Source of the DNA: an uncultured Prevotellaceae bacterium
Lineage (GTDB): Bacteria; Bacteroidota; Bacteroidia; Bacteroidales; Bacteroidaceae
Length of the DNA stretch: 57,159 bases
NCBI GenBank assembly: GCA_902769705.1
Contig: CACXPX010000038.1
Span: forward strand, 1 to 57,159
Direction: 5' to 3'
A program made the translations under genes and the position numbers. Positions 1-7,664 of this stretch are shown piece by piece. Under the pieces are notes generated by a model. The model saw nothing but the letters and a program-made list of their open reading frames with translations, did not search any database and was not told the origin of the DNA. The stretch's first letter is position 1. Each line of letters starts with the position of its first letter.

Positions 1-13
1 GCGCCATGCCCAC

Positions 14-100
14 CCAGGGCGATGCCCTGGGCTATGAGCGGGTTGGCCTTGCAGGCCGCTCTTAATCTGAAAGGGTCAACTGCGATATTATTGCCAAAAC
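14..100 (+). repeat. dispersed stem-loop element, copy A
   Basis: The copy contains the palindrome CCCAGGGCGATGCCCTGGG, then a second hairpin GGCCTTGCAGGCC and a tail with GAAAGGG and ATATTATTGCC. The same order of parts recurs near 1.8, 4.6, 4.8, 6.1, 6.3 and 14.1 kb. It runs up to 40 bases before the first gene and is probably a non-coding interspersed repeat. No transposase is adjacent. Confidence 0.75.
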
Positions 101-140
101 AACATCAACAAAAGAACAACAAAAAAAAACGAAATGAACT

Positions 141-482
141 ATGAAAAGTGACTTTATCAAACTGGTGAAAACCTTGCAGAAGAAGGTTGCCCGCAAGAAG
201 GTGATGACCGTGTCGATGTGGCTCGAGCTGGCCCACAAGATGCAGCGGAACGCATCGGTCAACTTCAGCGAAACCACCTGCTCCGTCGAGACGGGCTACA
301 GCAGCTTCTATGAAGGCAAATATGTGGAGATCCGCGTCAGCCGCTACAGCGAAGCCGAGCGCGAGTTCTCGCTCTACAGATACACGCGGCTCTACGACGA
401 GCACGGTTATTTCCCCTACGAATGGGAGTGCCAGCGCAAGCGGTTCAATGAGTTTTGTGACAAACTGACCGAAGAAGTATGA
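141..482 (+). CDS. unknown 113-residue protein, first gene of a phage-like trio
   Basis: I do not recognise a family. The protein is soluble, begins with a lysine-rich stretch and is rich in aromatic and charged residues in its second half. It has no signal peptide or membrane segment. Its stop codon overlaps the start of the HNH endonuclease gene (ATGA), and the third gene is joined in the same way, so the three are probably co-translated. Its partners suggest a mobile-element or phage-remnant origin. The ATG follows an A-rich leader with no Shine-Dalgarno sequence, as is usual in Bacteroidetes. Confidence 0.7.
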   Translation: MKSDFIKLVKTLQKKVARKKVMTVSMWLELAHKMQRNASVNFSETTCSVETGYSSFYEGKYVEIRVSRYSEAEREFSLYRYTRLYDEHGYFPYEWECQRKRFNEFCDKLTEEV

Positions 483-973
483 GCACGACGGAATACCGCA
501 AGATTACCTGCCAAGGCGCCACGTTCATCGTGGGCACCGACGGCAGCGTCGACGGGCTGCGCCACTACGGCCTCGTCGGGAATGGATATATGATGTTGAA
601 TCGCAAAGTGAACGGAAAGCAAAAGCACTTTCTCGTCCACCGCATCGTGGCAGCCGCCTGGCTCGAGCCCCCGCTCTTTCCCGAGCAGACGCAGATAGAC
701 CACATCGACGGCGACAAGCAGAACAACCGCGTGGAGAACCTGCGGTGGGTGACGCCGAAGGAGAACTGCAAGAACCGCACCCGCCTGTGCTGTCGGCGCG
801 TGGTGGCGGTGAACACGAAGACGGGCATCTCGTATGTGGCCACCAGCCCTAAAGACATGCATCGCAAGCTGGGCATTCATCGCGAAACCATCGTGAAATA
901 CGCCCGCCTGAACCGACCTTACCGCAACTGGCTCTTCATCATGAACGAAGCTCTGAAAAGCAAAGGCACATGA
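479..973 (+). CDS. HNH endonuclease (HNH_3/NUMOD type)
   Basis: This is a predicted metal-dependent DNA nickase or endonuclease of the kind found free-standing in phages and mobile elements. The ββα-metal core is visible: HRIVAAAWL, then the DHIDGDKQNNRVENLRWV signature at about residues 80-97, with N-x-x-N-L-R-W as in HNH_3 domains. The C-terminal third (about residues 105-155) has VVAVN-T-K-TG, a helix-turn-helix-like stretch and YRNW, matching the NUMOD-type DNA-binding repeat. At 164 residues it is full length for the class. It overlaps its neighbours by four bases on both sides. The target is unknown. Confidence 0.88.
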   Translation: MSTTEYRKITCQGATFIVGTDGSVDGLRHYGLVGNGYMMLNRKVNGKQKHFLVHRIVAAAWLEPPLFPEQTQIDHIDGDKQNNRVENLRWVTPKENCKNRTRLCCRRVVAVNTKTGISYVATSPKDMHRKLGIHRETIVKYARLNRPYRNWLFIMNEALKSKGT

Positions 974-1713
974 AGAAGGAGTCGTTCATCCTCTATGCCA
1001 ATCAGTATGCCGCCCTCGAGCGGCTTACTGACGGGCAGCTGGGCGCCCTGTTCCGCGCCATCTACCGGTGGCTCAACGGCGATGCGGTGAAGACGGAGAT
1101 GTTGGAACCGCAACTGTTCGTGGCGTACAAATTCCTGACACTGCAGATTGAAATTAATAACGAAAAATATTTACAATCGAAGCAGCGTCGCGAAGCCGGC
1201 AAGAAGGAGACGCAAGGGAAACGGAGTGTTAACGCTGTTAACAATTCATCTTCTGCACTCACGCGTGCGTGCGTAAATGTGAATGAGAATGTGAATGCAA
1301 ATGAGAATGTAAATGTAAATGAGAATGAGAATGAGAATGTAAATGAGAATGTGTCTTTGTTTGCCAACAAACAAACGACGACGGGCGAAACGCCTGCAGA
1401 CACAGACACAAAGACGGAAGAAAAAGAAGATGAGATACGGAATAAGTGCATGAACTTCATGAAATACTGGAATCAGTGCGTGAAGAAGAGCGGCACGAGG
1501 ATGAGTCAGGTCAGGGCGCTCACGCCCCCGCGTGTTGAGGCCATCCGCGAAATCATGCGGGTGTTTCCTCCCGAGCAGGCGGCGCAAGCCATCAACAATG
1601 CCATGCGCTCCCCGTTCTGCAACGGCGAGACGAGACTGCGACCGAAGCCCGTGGACTTCGACTGGCTCCTGAAAGTGAAGAACTTCACGCTGGCGCTGGA
1701 GGGTAGCCTGTAG
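970..1713 (+). CDS. DUF6291-like phage/mobile-element protein
   Basis: The first 70 residues (KESFILYANQY, LTDGQLGALFRAIYRWLNG, and a pattern ending near INNEKY) match the DUF6291 family, common beside phage replication genes in Bacteroidetes; the function is not established. Residues about 105-128 are a low-complexity run of Asn, Val and Glu, encoded by a six-base microsatellite at 1276-1350 that could vary in length. The C-terminal part (about 155-245) is compact and helical, resembling tails of replication-initiation or DnaD-like proteins, but I cannot assign it. It is coupled by ATGA overlap to the HNH gene. Confidence 0.75.
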   Translation: MKKESFILYANQYAALERLTDGQLGALFRAIYRWLNGDAVKTEMLEPQLFVAYKFLTLQIEINNEKYLQSKQRREAGKKETQGKRSVNAVNNSSSALTRACVNVNENVNANENVNVNENENENVNENVSLFANKQTTTGETPADTDTKTEEKEDEIRNKCMNFMKYWNQCVKKSGTRMSQVRALTPPRVEAIREIMRVFPPEQAAQAINNAMRSPFCNGETRLRPKPVDFDWLLKVKNFTLALEGSL

Positions 1714-1720
1714 GCAATGG

Positions 1721-1754
1721 ACAATTTACAATTGACAATTGACAATTGACAATT
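1721..1754. repeat. ACAATTG microsatellite
   Basis: Tandem nine-base units of the ACAATTGAC type follow the DUF6291 gene. A related ACAATTT run is found at 11750-11785. The repeat lies between convergent genes. Confidence 0.7.
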
Positions 1755-1806
1755 ATGATTTGCCTCCCATTTGTCGTCGGGAATGATACAGCAATTGCCC
1801 CCAACG

Positions 1807-1878
1807 CCATATCCACGCGCTTGGCCCCCAGGGCGATGCCCTGGGCTGTTGGCTCACTGGCCTTTCAGGCCGCCATAT
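1807..1878 (+). repeat. dispersed stem-loop element, copy B
   Basis: It shares TCCACGCGCTTGGCCCCCAG, the palindrome CCCAGGGCGATGCCCTGGG and the GGCCTTTCAGGCC hairpin with copy D at 4.75 kb, almost base for base. It lacks the tail and lies between the convergent DUF6291 and GH30 genes. Confidence 0.75.
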
Positions 1879-1926
1879 GGTCCTCCACTTGCCGAGGGCG
1901 CAAATTCCAGCCCCCCTGCACAGAGG

Positions 1927-4437
1927 TTATTTCTGGACGACTTTCCTCACGCCGTTTGTGCATACCACGTAGATGCCACGGGGCAGCTGCTGCCATGTGT
2001 TGGCGGAGACTGGGCCGCGGTGCACACGCCGGCCGGCGAGGTCGTAGACGCCATCGGCTTGGGCGGCATCGCGCACCTCTTGCGAGCGGTCGATGAGTTG
2101 GCCGATGCCAGTGGCATCACCCTGGCTGCGCAGCGGGCAGAGCATCCACTGCCGGTGGGTGGGCGTGTCGGTGTCGGCGGTGTATTGCCAGGTGCACACC
2201 GTGGTGCCCGCATTGCTGTTGGCATTGCTCAGGTCGAGGGCATAGCTGCGATAGCGCGAGGGCGAAATCTTGCAGTAGGGCAGGTCGATGGCGTCCACGT
2301 AGAACTGCTGTTCGGTCGACGCCGACGTCTGTGCCGACAGCTTCGACGAGCCTGACGCCCGGAAGGAGGTGAGCCGTTGGCCGAGCGCATTCTCCAGGAC
2401 GAACGGTCCTGCGCCGTCGCCCTCCTTGAGTTTCCAGCGCTGGCCGTCGCCATAGGTGTTGTTCTCGATGGTCACGGCTCCGCTGGCTGCAGCCGTCAGT
2501 GCCGCGGTGAGGTTGTGGCGGGGTACGATGATGTATTCCACGTCGCCCTCAGCCTGCTCTCCGTCATCGACGATGCCGCCCACGGGGAGGAGGAGGGTGG
2601 TGATGCTCTGCGTGGGAAGCCTCACCGTGAGCGCGTTCTCTTCGAGCTTGAAGTCCTTCACGCTCTTCAGGTTTTCCGTCGACGATGTGCGATAGGCCTT
2701 GATGTCGGCGGCATTGGGCAGGCCGGCAAACTGCGACAGGTCTACACAGTGGTAGGCCAGGCTGCCCTCGTTGAGCAGCACCAGCACGAGTGTGTCCTGC
2801 GCTGCGTTCATGGCGGCGAGCGACTGGTCGTTGAGCGACGTCACAATGTTGTAGCCTTCCTTGATGAATCGCGAGCACTGCTGGCGCACATAGAAGTTTT
2901 TCACCTTGGCGTAGGTCTGGTCTTTGAAGCTGCCGCGGATGGTGCACCACTGGTCGTTGGCTTCTTCCATATACTGCCAGTCAATCCACGTCTCGGGCTG
3001 CAGGTAGCGCATGTCGTCGAACAGCTTCTGCGTGAGGCTCAGGTTGCCGCCGATGCCGTTGCCGCCGGCTCCCACCTCGCTCATCCACAGCGGCATCTTG
3101 TCCTGATGGGCGAGGAACGCCATGTGCACGCGGTCGGCATTGCTGCCCGAATAGGTGTGGGTGTTCCATTGCCCTATCTTCGAGAGTGCGCCGCCCTGCT
3201 TGAATGCCTTGTAGCCGTTGACGGCGAGCCCCACGTTGGTCTCGTCGGATGCGGAGATGACGGTGGAGAGCCCCGACGCGTCGAGGATGGGCTTGAGCAC
3301 CTTGACGAACTTCACCTGCGAGGCATAGTCGAAGTGGCATCCCTCCTGCGGGCCGTTGGCATACCAGAAGTTGGTGACCGACTCGTTGAACGGCTCCAGC
3401 GTCTTGAACTCTATGCCGTATTCGTCTTTGTAGTGCTTGCAGACGTCAACCAGATAGTGTGCAAACTCCTCATAGTATTCGGGCCGCAGGTTGTCTTTTC
3501 CGCCGTCGGCATTACCGCTCACGCAGCCGCTGTAGGTCATGTAGTATGGGCACGAGTTGCTGAATGCCTCGAACACGGCGTCGGGTCGCTTCTCGCGAAT
3601 CTTCAGCATAATCTTGCGCTGAGCCTCGTCGCGGTCCCAGTGATAGTCGTCGCCGGAGAAGTCCTTGAAGCCTTCCATCTCGGCGCGCAGTCCCTTGCCG
3701 TTGCCCATGTGGTGGGGCGTGCAGTGCTTGTTCTCGGGGTCGTCGCCTCCGCCGATGTTATAGCGGAAAAATTTGTAGTTCAGGCCCGTGGGACTGGTCA
3801 GCCACGTCACAATCTCGTCAATCTTCTTGTCGCTCCACTTGCCGCACTGGCCTGCCCACCAGCAGAGCGAGACGCCCCATCCGTCGAACGCCTGGCGCAC
3901 CAGCGAGGGGAACACGGCATACGAGAGCGTGTCGACGGGAATGGTGCCGTTCACCTTGTCGCTGAAGAACCAGAAGTGCTTCATGTCGGAGCCGTTCTTG
4001 TCGGAAAACACCTTGCTGCCCGCGTCGTTGGCGTCGGTGCCCAGACACTGGCCGTTGCCCTTGCAGCGGATGCGTATGTAGGCCCCCTGCGCCTGCTCGA
4101 ACGAGAACCGGGCGTCGTCGGAGGCCGAGTCGGTGACGAACGTCGTGTTCCACGAGTTCAGCTTCGACAGATAGCGCTTGCCCGTCGCCGTGCGGATATA
4201 GTAGTAGCCTTTGCCGTCGGGCACAATCGTCATCTGCTGGGCGTTGGCAGCCGTGGCGGCCTCCAGCTGTCCGCCGTAGTCGCTCGCCATCTTCAGGTGG
4301 TTGCCGCTGCTGTGCATCACGTACACCGTGGTGGGGGAAGTGAAATTCAACTGAGACTGGGCGGTCACGACCAATGCCATGCCCAGAAGTGTGAGAAACA
4401 GGCGTTTAAGTTCAAAGCGTTTCATATCTTTTTTCAT
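1927..4437 (-). CDS. secreted GH30-family glycoside hydrolase
   Basis: Predicted exported endo-glycosidase of family GH30, probably of the endo-β-1,6-galactanase-like branch. Residues 1-28 are a signal peptide (cut near AQSQ). Residues about 30-165 look like a ricin-type or other carbohydrate-binding module. The TIM barrel runs from about 170 to 545 and starts with the family hallmark FDGWGVSLCWWA. The probable acid/base is Glu352 in LEPFNES and the nucleophile Glu454 in MSEVGAG. A β-sandwich follows to about 625, then a second binding-like module. The last 60 residues (VYDLAGRRV, LPRGIYVV) resemble the C-terminal sorting tails of Prevotella surface proteins. An in-frame ATG at 4425 is an alternative start. 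The exact substrate is unknown. Confidence 0.88.
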   Translation of the reverse strand: MKKDMKRFELKRLFLTLLGMALVVTAQSQLNFTSPTTVYVMHSSGNHLKMASDYGGQLEAATAANAQQMTIVPDGKGYYYIRTATGKRYLSKLNSWNTTFVTDSASDDARFSFEQAQGAYIRIRCKGNGQCLGTDANDAGSKVFSDKNGSDMKHFWFFSDKVNGTIPVDTLSYAVFPSLVRQAFDGWGVSLCWWAGQCGKWSDKKIDEIVTWLTSPTGLNYKFFRYNIGGGDDPENKHCTPHHMGNGKGLRAEMEGFKDFSGDDYHWDRDEAQRKIMLKIREKRPDAVFEAFSNSCPYYMTYSGCVSGNADGGKDNLRPEYYEEFAHYLVDVCKHYKDEYGIEFKTLEPFNESVTNFWYANGPQEGCHFDYASQVKFVKVLKPILDASGLSTVISASDETNVGLAVNGYKAFKQGGALSKIGQWNTHTYSGSNADRVHMAFLAHQDKMPLWMSEVGAGGNGIGGNLSLTQKLFDDMRYLQPETWIDWQYMEEANDQWCTIRGSFKDQTYAKVKNFYVRQQCSRFIKEGYNIVTSLNDQSLAAMNAAQDTLVLVLLNEGSLAYHCVDLSQFAGLPNAADIKAYRTSSTENLKSVKDFKLEENALTVRLPTQSITTLLLPVGGIVDDGEQAEGDVEYIIVPRHNLTAALTAAASGAVTIENNTYGDGQRWKLKEGDGAGPFVLENALGQRLTSFRASGSSKLSAQTSASTEQQFYVDAIDLPYCKISPSRYRSYALDLSNANSNAGTTVCTWQYTADTDTPTHRQWMLCPLRSQGDATGIGQLIDRSQEVRDAAQADGVYDLAGRRVHRGPVSANTWQQLPRGIYVVCTNGVRKVVQK

Positions 4438-4477
4438 TTGTTTTATCGTGTTAGGGCCAAGTAGTTGCTCGGTGCTG

Positions 4478-4485
4478 CAAAGATA
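4478..4485 (-). promoter_or_regulatory. -7 box of the GH30 gene
   Basis: On the minus strand the sequence reads TATCTTTG, a perfect TAnnTTTG box, 41 bases before the start codon. Confidence 0.7.
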
Positions 4486-4510
4486 CAGTTTTTTTTCCGT
4501 ATAGCATGTA

Positions 4511-4640
4511 AATAATTGGGAAAAGTATACAAGTAGACCCTTTTGGGCAAAGAGCGGCCTGCAAGGCCAACCCGCTCATAGCCCAGGGCATCACCCTGGG
4601 TGAGGGGGGTGGGCAGCAAACTAACGCCCTGCAGGGGCAA
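4511..4640 (-). repeat. dispersed stem-loop element, copy C
   Basis: Read on the minus strand it contains a GCCCCTGCAGGGC hairpin, a palindrome CCCAGGGTGATGCCCTGGG, the GGCCTTGCAGGCC hairpin, and a tail ending AATTATT. The change in the first palindrome leaves it able to pair. It faces copy D, 95 bases away. Confidence 0.75.
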
Positions 4641-4735
4641 TTGAAGTGCAAGGCGAATGCAGAGTCGAGCTCGTTCGATCTATGCTGAGCCGCAGCCTTC
4701 AATCGCTTAAAAGCAAAAGCATAAAACGGGGAAGG

Positions 4736-4880
4736 GCTGTTGCCCTTACAGGGCGCCATATCCACGCGCTTGGCCCCCAGGGCGATGCCCTGGGCTGTTG
4801 GCTCACTGGCCTTTCAGGCCGCTCTTTATCCGAAAGGGGGCAACTGCGATATTATTGCCTTAAATAATTGGGAAAAGTAT
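4736..4880 (+). repeat. dispersed stem-loop element, copy D
   Basis: This is the most complete copy: TTGCCCTTACAGGGC, TCCACGCGCTTGGCCCCCAG, the CCCAGGGCGATGCCCTGGG palindrome, GGCCTTTCAGGCC, GAAAGGG and a tail ending TAAATAATTGGG. The tail is also found, inverted, in copy C. With copy C it fills most of the 840-base gap between the GH30 and HU-like genes. Confidence 0.78.
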
Positions 4881-4976
4881 AGACGTGTAGGCGTGAAGTG
4901 CGTGGATGCGACGTTAAACAATCTGAAATGCGTGTCACAGCCTCAAGTCTTTCCCGCTCTGCAGGGCGCCCGCCTC

Positions 4977-5007
4977 TTGCACGTTCGCGCCCCGCGTAGT
5001 ATCTTTG
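4977..5007 (+). promoter_or_regulatory. probable promoter of the HU-like gene
   Basis: TTG at 4977-4979 and TATCTTTG at 5000-5007 are 20 bases apart, the Bacteroidetes arrangement. Transcription would begin near 5015 and leave an untranslated leader of about 265 bases that is nearly all simple repeats. Confidence 0.55.
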
Positions 5008-5023
5008 CCGGCGGGAAGAGGAG

Positions 5024-5083
5024 TGGAATGTGGAGTGTGGAATGTGGAATGTGGAATGAGGAGTGTGGAATGTGGAATGAGAC
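5024..5083. repeat. GGAATGT seven-base tandem repeat
   Basis: A run of GGAATGT/GGAGTGT units. The same unit forms both arms of the inverted repeat at 5741-5853, on the other side of the HU-like gene. Confidence 0.8.
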
Positions 5084-5109
5084 TACTCTTGCGCGCGAAA
5101 GAGCATTTG

Positions 5110-5174
5110 TCCAAACTCCCAGACTCCAAAACTCCCAAACTCCCAAACTCCCAGACTCCAAACTCCCAAACTCA
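5110..5174. repeat. CCCAAACT microsatellite
   Basis: Eight-base units of the ACTCCCAA/ACTCCCAG type repeat about eight times in the probable leader of the HU-like gene. Confidence 0.8.
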
Positions 5175-5230
5175 AGAGAGAATTAACTAATAAATTACTA
5201 ACCCGGCTCCCGAAACGCAAGAAACGAAAG

Positions 5231-5260
5231 CCTCCCCTACGGGGGGAGGTGGGAGGGGGC
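5231..5260. repeat. CCTCCCC/GGGGAGG element, upstream copy
   Basis: CCTCCCCTACGGGGGGAGG forms a strong hairpin and is followed by a G-rich tail. A nearly identical copy lies at 5862-5890, so the pair brackets the HU-like gene in direct orientation. A diverged copy is found at 11786-11822. This copy lies directly before the start codon region. Confidence 0.7.
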
Positions 5261-5278
5261 CAAAAAACATGCAAAACT

Positions 5279-5728
5279 ATGGCAGTACTCTACAAAGTAG
5301 TTGAAGACACTCGCGACGGCTCTCTCACTCAAGGTCAGTGGTTCGGCCGCGCTGTCCACACCAACGCCGTCAACACCAAGCAGATTGCCGAGGAGATTCA
5401 GGAGAATGTCTCCGTGAAACACTCCGACGTGTCGGCTGTGCTGATTGAGCTCATCAACGTGATGAACCGCCACCTGAACCAGAGCGAGCGCGTCGTGCTC
5501 GACGGCTTCGGCTCGTTCAAAATCGGCCTGAAGACCAAGGGCGCGCTCCGCAAGGAGGACTTCACCGCCTCGAAGAACATCGTGGGCTCCCGCCTGAACT
5601 TCTGCCCCGAGTGGAAGGTCAACAAGGAAGGCCGCCGCATCAAGGCGTTCCTCGACGGAGTGACCGTGAAGAGCGCTGAAGAGGTGATCAACGGAAAGAA
5701 GAAGGAGGAGCAAGAGCCCAACCCGTAG
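5279..5728 (+). CDS. HU-like DNA-binding protein
   Basis: Predicted nucleoid-associated protein of the Bacteroidetes HU-like family (149 residues, longer than the 90-residue classical HU). The HU fold is recognisable: a helix pair with QIAEEIQENVSVKHSDVSAVLIELINVM at about residues 33-62, then VVLDGFGSFKIGLKTKGA at about 72-89, which is the β-arm entry. An extended C-terminal arm, lysine-rich at its end, follows. I chose the ATG giving MAVLYKV, as in relatives, over an in-frame upstream codon. The gene sits alone among repeats, with a long repetitive leader, and ends in a strong hairpin. Confidence 0.85.
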   Translation: MAVLYKVVEDTRDGSLTQGQWFGRAVHTNAVNTKQIAEEIQENVSVKHSDVSAVLIELINVMNRHLNQSERVVLDGFGSFKIGLKTKGALRKEDFTASKNIVGSRLNFCPEWKVNKEGRRIKAFLDGVTVKSAEEVINGKKKEEQEPNP

Positions 5729-5738
5729 GGTGGGCTCT
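5713..5738 (+). terminator. hairpin overlapping the HU-like stop codon
   Basis: AGAGCCCAACCC pairs with GGGTGGGCTCT, with one bulge, around the TAG stop. There is no T-run, so termination would depend on the stem alone or on Rho. Confidence 0.55.
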
Positions 5739-5740
5739 CT

Positions 5741-5853
5741 CGAGGAATGTGGAATGTGGAATGTGGAAGGAGAATAGCTTTTGAATTGGCGATTATCTTA
5801 CGCTCCTTTTCCCATGCATATCTCATTCCACATTCCACATTCCACATTCCACG
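5741..5853. repeat. 33-base inverted repeat made of GGAATGT units
   Basis: Bases 5741-5773 and 5821-5853 are reverse complements with two mismatches and enclose a 47-base loop. Each arm contains three or more GGAATGT units. Transcribed RNA would form a long hairpin just after the HU-like gene. Confidence 0.8.
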
Positions 5854-5861
5854 AAAAAGCC

Positions 5862-5890
5862 TCCCCTACGGGGGGAGGTTGGAGGGGGCT
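5862..5890. repeat. CCTCCCC/GGGGAGG element, downstream copy
   Basis: This copy of the hairpin at 5231-5260 is followed by TTTT and could act as a terminator in the plus direction. Confidence 0.6.
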
Positions 5891-5905
5891 TTTCACTCCT
5901 GCCCT

Positions 5906-5993
5906 CTGACCCCGTCACACATAAAGCCTGAGGCGCTTAGGTTAATAACCTGAGGCGGTCAGAGTGAACACCTGACAGGCTCAGAGGATACAA
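5906..5993. repeat. 22-bp repeat array 1 (four units)
   Basis: Four head-to-tail units begin at 5906, 5928, 5950 and 5972, each exactly 22 bases. Each starts with a hyphenated palindrome close to CTGA-N5-TCAG (for example CTGACAGGCTCAG, CTGAGGCGGTCAG), followed by a nine-base variable stretch. Related arrays lie at 21396, 39314 and 53857. Confidence 0.82.
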
Positions 5994-6023
5994 GTGCCGA
6001 AGAAGGCCGCCCGATGTTTGCCC

Positions 6024-6330
6024 GAAAGGGCTTGCTTGTATATTATTCCTGAAAAACAAGGCAATATTATTGCAGTTGACCCAAAACGCCCCGACGGGGC
6101 AGCAGCACATAGCCCAGGGCAACGCCCTGGGTAAGGGGCGTGTGAGAAGGACGCGCTGAAAGTGCAAAAGCACTACAAGATGCAGGTGCTGTTCCAAATG
6201 CTTTTGCCCCTGTAGGGCGTTGGTTTGCTGTATCACTCTCACCCAGGGCGCTGCCCTGGGCTATGAGCGGGTTGGCCTTGCAGGCCGCACTTTATCAGAA
6301 AGGGCTTGCTCGTATATTATTCCTGAAAAC
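6024..6330. repeat. dispersed stem-loop elements, copies E1 and E2 in inverted orientation
   Basis: 6024-6060 is a tail fragment (GAAAGGGCTTG, ATATTATTCC). 6061-6160 is a minus-strand copy with the palindrome CCCAGGGCAACGCCCTGGG. 6205-6330 is a plus-strand copy with GCCCCTGTAGGGC, CCCAGGGCGCTGCCCTGGG, GGCCTTGCAGGCC and the same tail. The three-base loop differs between copies while the stem is kept. No gene is seen in 5994-6395. Confidence 0.75.
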
Positions 6331-6395
6331 GAAGAGAGGCCATGCGACGATGACCTCTCTTTTGAAAAAAACTAGTTCGTTCTTTGACAATCGGC

Positions 6396-7520
6396 TTATT
6401 CCCATTTTCCCGCCAACCGCATGCGAGCGGCGAGTGGCGTAGGCTTGGCAGAGATGTCGGCCGTTTGCACGTCGCGCTGCGAGCCATCGATGTTGAACTG
6501 GAGCGAGGCGCCGTCGGCACGCACGTCGATGGTGACGGGAGCTCCCATCACGAGCGGAAGGTTCACGTCGCCGTGGCCGCCGGGGAATCCGCAGAGCACC
6601 GGGATGTGATACTCAGCGAGCATCTCGTGGAGCATGGCCTCCACACTCTCGTAGGTGAACTCGGTGCCGCAGTCGGTGAACTCGCCCAGGATGACGCCCT
6701 TGCAGCGGTTGAGCACGCCGTTCATCTGCAGGATGCGCATCTGGCGGTCGATGTTGTGCATCGACTCTTCCACCTCCTCGACGAAGAGGATGAGGTCGCG
6801 GCCCATGGTGGCGTCGGCTTGCGTGCCGAGGTTGGGCGCAAAGGTGCAGAGGTTACCGCCCACGAGCACGCCCGTGGCCTGGCCGGTGATGTTCTGCTTG
6901 TGAGCCGGCAGCTCGTAGCGGGGCACTTGGCCCATCAGCAGGTCGCGCATGAGCGTGCTGGTGGCGTCTTTTCCGCCCTTGGCGAGGAACGAGCTCATCG
7001 TTCCGTGCAGGCTCATCACTCCCGCGCGGCTCATCAGCCCGTGGAGCGTTGAGATGTCGCTGAATCCCACCAGCCACTTCGGCGACGCTTTCAGTTCAGC
7101 GAGCGTCAGCTGGTCGATGAGTTGGATGGTGCCGTATCCGCCGCGGTTGCAGATGATGGCTTTGATGCTTGGGTCGCTGAGCGCCCATCGGATGTCGCTC
7201 ACGCGCTCAGCAACGGTTCCGGCATAGCGGCCGTCAACCACCTTGCCCACGTTGGGCCCGACGACAGGCTCCAGGCCCCACGAGCGCAGCACGTCGGCCG
7301 TCTTCTCCACGTTCTCCATGGGCGTGAAGTATGAGGGGGAAATCAGCGCCACCTTGTCGCCAGCCTGCAGGTAGGAGGGCTTCTCGCAGTTTATCACAAC
7401 CTGCTCTTGGGGAGCGGGCGTCACATTGTCATCGTCGTCGTCGCTGCACGAGGTCAGCGTGTTGAGGCCGCAGAAAGCAATCGAGGCGACCAGCATCCAT
7501 AACTGTTTCGTCAGTTTCAT
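6396..7520 (-). CDS. S66-family LD-carboxypeptidase, lipoprotein
   Basis: Predicted muramoyltetrapeptide carboxypeptidase, which trims the terminal D-alanine from cell-wall tetrapeptides during recycling. Family motifs are present: KVALISPS near the N-terminus, ICNRGGYGT, then VGFSDIS with the likely nucleophile serine, and FVEEVEES with the acidic partner. The ATG at 7520 (MKLTKQLW) starts a lipoprotein signal ending LTSC, followed by a run of aspartates, so the enzyme is probably anchored to a periplasm-facing membrane. Most S66 enzymes are cytosolic; lipidated forms are seen in Bacteroidetes. A longer reading begins with a codon inside the promoter leader and was not used. It is transcribed away from preA. 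Confidence 0.88.
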   Translation of the reverse strand: MKLTKQLWMLVASIAFCGLNTLTSCSDDDDDNVTPAPQEQVVINCEKPSYLQAGDKVALISPSYFTPMENVEKTADVLRSWGLEPVVGPNVGKVVDGRYAGTVAERVSDIRWALSDPSIKAIICNRGGYGTIQLIDQLTLAELKASPKWLVGFSDISTLHGLMSRAGVMSLHGTMSSFLAKGGKDATSTLMRDLLMGQVPRYELPAHKQNITGQATGVLVGGNLCTFAPNLGTQADATMGRDLILFVEEVEESMHNIDRQMRILQMNGVLNRCKGVILGEFTDCGTEFTYESVEAMLHEMLAEYHIPVLCGFPGGHGDVNLPLVMGAPVTIDVRADGASLQFNIDGSQRDVQTADISAKPTPLAARMRLAGKWE

Positions 7521-7581
7521 AGTCTCTTTTTGATTCGTTCTGATTTTGGCGCCCTCCATGGGGCGCGAGTGATACTGGGTG

Positions 7582-7589
7582 CAAATTTA
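7582..7589 (-). promoter_or_regulatory. -7 box of the LD-carboxypeptidase gene
   Basis: The minus strand reads TAAATTTG (TAnnTTTG), 62 bases before the ATG. It forms a divergent pair with the preA promoter. Confidence 0.6.
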
Positions 7590-7608
7590 CAAAAAAATCC
7601 ATAAATCG

Positions 7609-7639
7609 TTGGCACTTCGGGAAATAAAACTTATCTTTG
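7609..7639 (+). promoter_or_regulatory. preA promoter
   Basis: TTGG at 7609 and TATCTTTG at 7632-7639 are 19 bases apart, 25 bases before the preA start codon. Confidence 0.7.
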
Positions 7640-7664
7640 CGTATTCATCTAAAACAAAAACATT

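Noticed and set aside
2377-4464. 695-codon open frame antisense to the GH30 gene
   Set aside because: It has no domain pattern, and the opposite strand has a full catalytic domain with signal peptide and active-site residues. Long antisense frames are common in GC-rich codon-biased genes.
4443-4880. Short open frames inside the dispersed elements
   Set aside because: They simply follow the repeated hairpins; the same false peptides appear in each copy and no start signal is conserved.
5030-5853. Integration site or transposon ends around the HU-like gene
   Set aside because: The bracketing hairpins are direct repeats, the GGAATGT arms lie on one side only, and there is no target duplication or transposase.
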